A DNA stretch of 7,266 nt from Clostridia bacterium (GTDB lineage Bacteria; Bacillota; Clostridia; Lachnospirales; CAG-274): NCBI GenBank assembly GCA_030536675.1, contig JAUNPM010000075.1, positions 1 to 7,266 on the forward strand, given 5' to 3'. Below are positions 4,924 through 7,266 of the stretch, piece by piece. Under the pieces are notes generated by a model. It did no database searches, had not been told where the DNA came from, and was given only the letters and a program-made list of their open reading frames with translations. Both the position numbers and the translations under genes were made by a program. Position 1 is the first letter of the stretch. Every line of letters starts with the position of its first letter.

Positions 4924-5808
4924 ATGCAAAATGGGATAAACAGTCCTTTAAGTGAGTTTTTCAGACAATTTAACATAACAGCGCTGAGAATTCCTTCTAT
5001 AAGAATTACAGATGTTATTGATATACTTTTAGTAGCCTGTTTAATTTACGTAATTATACATTGGATAAAAGAAACAAGAGCTTGGACGCTTTTTAAGGGA
5101 CTTTTTATTATAGTAGTCGTTTCCCTTTTAAGCTATTATTTACATTTTTACACTTTGACCTGGATAATTGAAAAAACCTTGTCCGTAGGTGTGATCGCAG
5201 TTATTATTATTTTTCAGCCGGAGCTTAGAAAAGCCCTTGAGCACATAGGCACAGGCACCGTTACGGGAATAACGGGTATTTTGCCCACAACACCTTCGGA
5301 GGGTAAAATTTCTCTTGAAACGGCAAATGAGATCTATAAGGCATGCGTAAACCTTTCGGCAGAAAAGACGGGAGCACTTATAGTAATAGAACAGCACGTT
5401 CCAATGGGTGACTTGGCAAAAAATTCAGGTGTTATAATAGACGGTGATGTTTCTGCGCAGCTCTTGCAAAATATTTTTGTAAACAAAACTCCCTTGCACG
5501 ACGGGGCAGTTATTATAAGGAACAATAAAATAGCGGCAGCAAGCTGTATTCTCCCCGTAACACAGAAAGAGATCGGTCAGGAGCTTGGCACACGACACAG
5601 AGCCGCAGTTGGCGGAAGTGAAAATTCCGACGCTTATGTTATTGTTGTTTCTGAAGAAACAGGCAAGATCTCCATAGCTAAAGAAGGACGTCTTAAAAAG
5701 GGCGTATCTCCTCAGGAGCTTAAATCCGTACTTGAAAGAATAGCAGACGGAGGAAAATCCCAAGCTATCAACATAAATAAACTATGGAAGGGGAAATTAA
5801 AGAAATGA
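4924..5808 (+). CDS. cdaA: membrane diadenylate cyclase CdaA
   Basis: This enzyme makes cyclic di-AMP from two ATP, releasing two pyrophosphates. In Firmicutes c-di-AMP controls potassium and osmolyte transport and cell wall balance. The 294 residues (273 in B. subtilis) show three N-terminal membrane helices (about 31-48, 57-75 and 81-97), the linker FQPELRKALEHIG (97-109), and a DAC domain with VPMGDLAKNSG (159-169), the catalytic PLHDGAVI (190-197; DGA at 193-195) and GTRHRAAVG (222-230; RHR at 224-226), then SEETG (243-247). Both signature motifs are intact, so activity is expected. AAGGTGAG lies 3 nt before the ATG. The stop overlaps the cdaR start as ATGA, so the pair is translationally coupled, as expected for the regulator that binds this enzyme. 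The C-terminus carries a basic tail (KLWKGKLKK). Confidence 0.97.
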   Translation: MQNGINSPLSEFFRQFNITALRIPSIRITDVIDILLVACLIYVIIHWIKETRAWTLFKGLFIIVVVSLLSYYLHFYTLTWIIEKTLSVGVIAVIIIFQPELRKALEHIGTGTVTGITGILPTTPSEGKISLETANEIYKACVNLSAEKTGALIVIEQHVPMGDLAKNSGVIIDGDVSAQLLQNIFVNKTPLHDGAVIIRNNKIAAASCILPVTQKEIGQELGTRHRAAVGGSENSDAYVIVVSEETGKISIAKEGRLKKGVSPQELKSVLERIADGGKSQAININKLWKGKLKK

Positions 5809-7202
5809 GCGATAACAGACAAAAAACTTCCCACCATTTATTGAGATCAATAAGAAATTTTTTCTCACAGGAACCCCTTTGGAAACTTTTTTCACTTGCT
5901 GCTGCCATATTCACGTGGTTTATAGTTATGAATATTATAAATCCCACGGAAATCAAGACTTTTCAGGCAGAAGTTACCCTTGAAAATCTTTCTTCCCTTA
6001 CAAACAAAGGCTATGTAGTAAGCAACATTGAGGATATAAAAAACTACAGCGTAACCGTTAAAGTGCAGGCTACACGTCCCGCTCTTGACGAGCTGAGCGA
6101 AAGTGAAAACAAAAACAATATAAAGGCTAAGGTGGATCTATCAAAATTAGAAATAAACGACGCCGAGGAATTTCCTAAAACCTATTCGGTTGCCATAGTT
6201 CCCACACTTCCAAGCAATTTATACATATATAACTACGATGTTGCAAGCTATTATCCAACAATATGCAGTGTGGAAATAGACAGATCCGTTTCAAAGACAG
6301 TTCCCGTAGAGCTTAAGACCTACGGAAGTCCCGCATCGGGCTATGTATCCGAATATCCCGTAAGCGACATTGAAGAAGTTACTGTCACAGGTCCCGAAAG
6401 CAAAATTTCACAGGTGTCCAAGGTCACAGCTACCATAGACATTACGGGTAGCAAGGAAAACATAACAGACGACTGTCCTCTTACGGTCTATGACCACGAT
6501 GACAATGCTCTTGAGGGCTTTACCGTAGACCCACAAAGCATAAACGTAAGCGTTGAGGTGCGCAAAAACCACACAATAAAAATAGAGGAGCCAAGAACAA
6601 CAGGCAGTCTGCCCGAACACCTTGAGCTTTTGTCAGTAGAGTGGTCGCCTAAAACAATAGAAGTAACGGGAGAGGGTGAAAATGCCCCTGAAAGCATTAC
6701 TCTGCCTCCTATAGACCTTACAAACATCAGAAGCACTACCACTCAAATAGTGGATATAAGTGATATACTTGAAAATTCAAACCTTAAAGCAAGCAGCTCT
6801 CAAAAAAGAGTAACAGTCACAATAAAAGTCGGTCTTACAAATTCCGAAAAATATGTAATAACTCCCGACATAATACACATAACGGGACTGTCCGATGCTT
6901 ATGAAGCCGAAATTTCCGATTCCGTTACAGCTGAGATCGGCGGTGCAGGGAATATTGACGTTGCGTCACTTAGACCTACAGTCAATCTCACAGGCTTAAG
7001 CGAAGGCACTCACAGCGTTCCTTTGACTCTTACCCTTCCCGAAGGCGCAGTTTTAAGCAATGAAATAAAGGTGAATGTAACAATAAAGAAAAAGGCGGCA
7101 AACAACACAGCCGAGCCCGTTACTGAAGAGCCTGCCGAAACTCAAAGCACAACTTCTGAAACCCACGAAGAGGATTCCACATCCTCCGATAATTCGCAGT
7201 AA
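5805..7202 (+). CDS. cdaR: CdaA regulatory protein CdaR (YbbR domains)
   Basis: CdaR is a membrane-anchored extracytoplasmic protein that binds CdaA and modulates c-di-AMP synthesis. The 465 residues have a short cytoplasmic N-terminus, one membrane helix (about 25-46, KLFSLAAAIFTWFIVMNI), and four YbbR-type beta-rich segments at about 50-152, 163-252, 256-342 and 345-427. Recurrent motifs include VPVELKTYG, YPVSDIEEVTVTGPES (184-199), VEWSPKTIEVTGEG and VITPDIIHITGLSD. The last 38 residues form a Thr/Ser/Glu/Pro-rich tail, probably a flexible spacer in the wall. I chose the ATG at 5805-5807, which overlaps the cdaA stop as ATGA and has AAGGGG 11 nt upstream. An in-frame ATG at 5784 adds seven residues but has no ribosome site. 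In many Firmicutes glmM follows; the window ends too soon to say. Confidence 0.93.
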   Translation: MSDNRQKTSHHLLRSIRNFFSQEPLWKLFSLAAAIFTWFIVMNIINPTEIKTFQAEVTLENLSSLTNKGYVVSNIEDIKNYSVTVKVQATRPALDELSESENKNNIKAKVDLSKLEINDAEEFPKTYSVAIVPTLPSNLYIYNYDVASYYPTICSVEIDRSVSKTVPVELKTYGSPASGYVSEYPVSDIEEVTVTGPESKISQVSKVTATIDITGSKENITDDCPLTVYDHDDNALEGFTVDPQSINVSVEVRKNHTIKIEEPRTTGSLPEHLELLSVEWSPKTIEVTGEGENAPESITLPPIDLTNIRSTTTQIVDISDILENSNLKASSSQKRVTVTIKVGLTNSEKYVITPDIIHITGLSDAYEAEISDSVTAEIGGAGNIDVASLRPTVNLTGLSEGTHSVPLTLTLPEGAVLSNEIKVNVTIKKKAANNTAEPVTEEPAETQSTTSETHEEDSTSSDNSQ

Positions 7203-7213
7203 GTATATTTGGC

Positions 7214-7260
7214 GTAAATTCTCAAAGTAAATTCCACCTACACAGAAATAGCGGAATTTA
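7214..7260 (+). repeat. GTAAATTC repeats and inverted copy after cdaR
   Basis: GTAAATTC occurs at 7214-7221 and 7227-7234. The second copy is part of TAAATTCC (7228-7235), which has a perfect inverted copy GGAATTTA (7253-7260) across a 17-nt gap. The eight-pair stem is AT-rich and no T run follows before the edge, so it is not a clear terminator. It could be an operator or leader structure for the next gene. The rest of 7203-7266 shows nothing recognisable. Confidence 0.4.
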
Positions 7261-7266
7261 GTATGA

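Noticed and set aside
5784..5804. CdaR start at the earlier ATG 5784
   Set aside because: There is no ribosome site before it; the ATG at 5805 gives the ATGA overlap and has AAGGGG upstream.

Overview
The window looks like chromosomal DNA from a low-GC, spore-forming Clostridia-type Firmicute. The grounds are an AT-rich composition, strong AGGAGG-type ribosome sites, near-consensus sigma-A promoters, the spore maturation pair spmA/spmB, and the Firmicute c-di-AMP pair cdaA/cdaR. The genus cannot be fixed from the sequence alone.

Everything from 1 to about 4811 is on the minus strand and everything from 4924 to the end is on the plus strand. The strand switch is the AT-rich gap 4812-4923. Reading leftward from it: a four-helix membrane protein resembling PF06541 (4413-4811); a spacer with a bulged hairpin and a probable unannotated 39-codon peptide gene (4210-4329); spmA and spmB overlapping by ATGA (3627-4202 and 3100-3630); a 172-bp gap with one very good promoter and a second weaker one; a gene for an acidic, single-pass membrane protein with a C-terminal LysM domain (2927 to 1511), split here by a +1 frameshift near 2250-2263; rho (199-1497); a hairpin; and the 5' part of tRNA-Phe (1-55). 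Reading rightward: cdaA (4924-5808), cdaR (5805-7202), and a short tail with an inverted repeat.

Functionally there are four units. The LysM-type protein and rho are 13 nt apart with no visible promoter or terminator between them, so the termination factor appears to be made from the membrane protein's promoter. tRNA-Phe has its own exact-consensus promoter, preceded by A-tracts repeated at 10 bp. spmA/spmB (spore core dehydration) look translationally coupled, perhaps also to the small peptide. cdaA makes the essential second messenger c-di-AMP and cdaR encodes its membrane-anchored regulator.

Most of the window is ordinary core genome. The points most worth a second look are the split LysM gene upstream of rho, the small ORF in front of spmA, and the phased A-tracts at the tRNA promoter. 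I found no CRISPR array, insertion sequence, phage gene or defence system.
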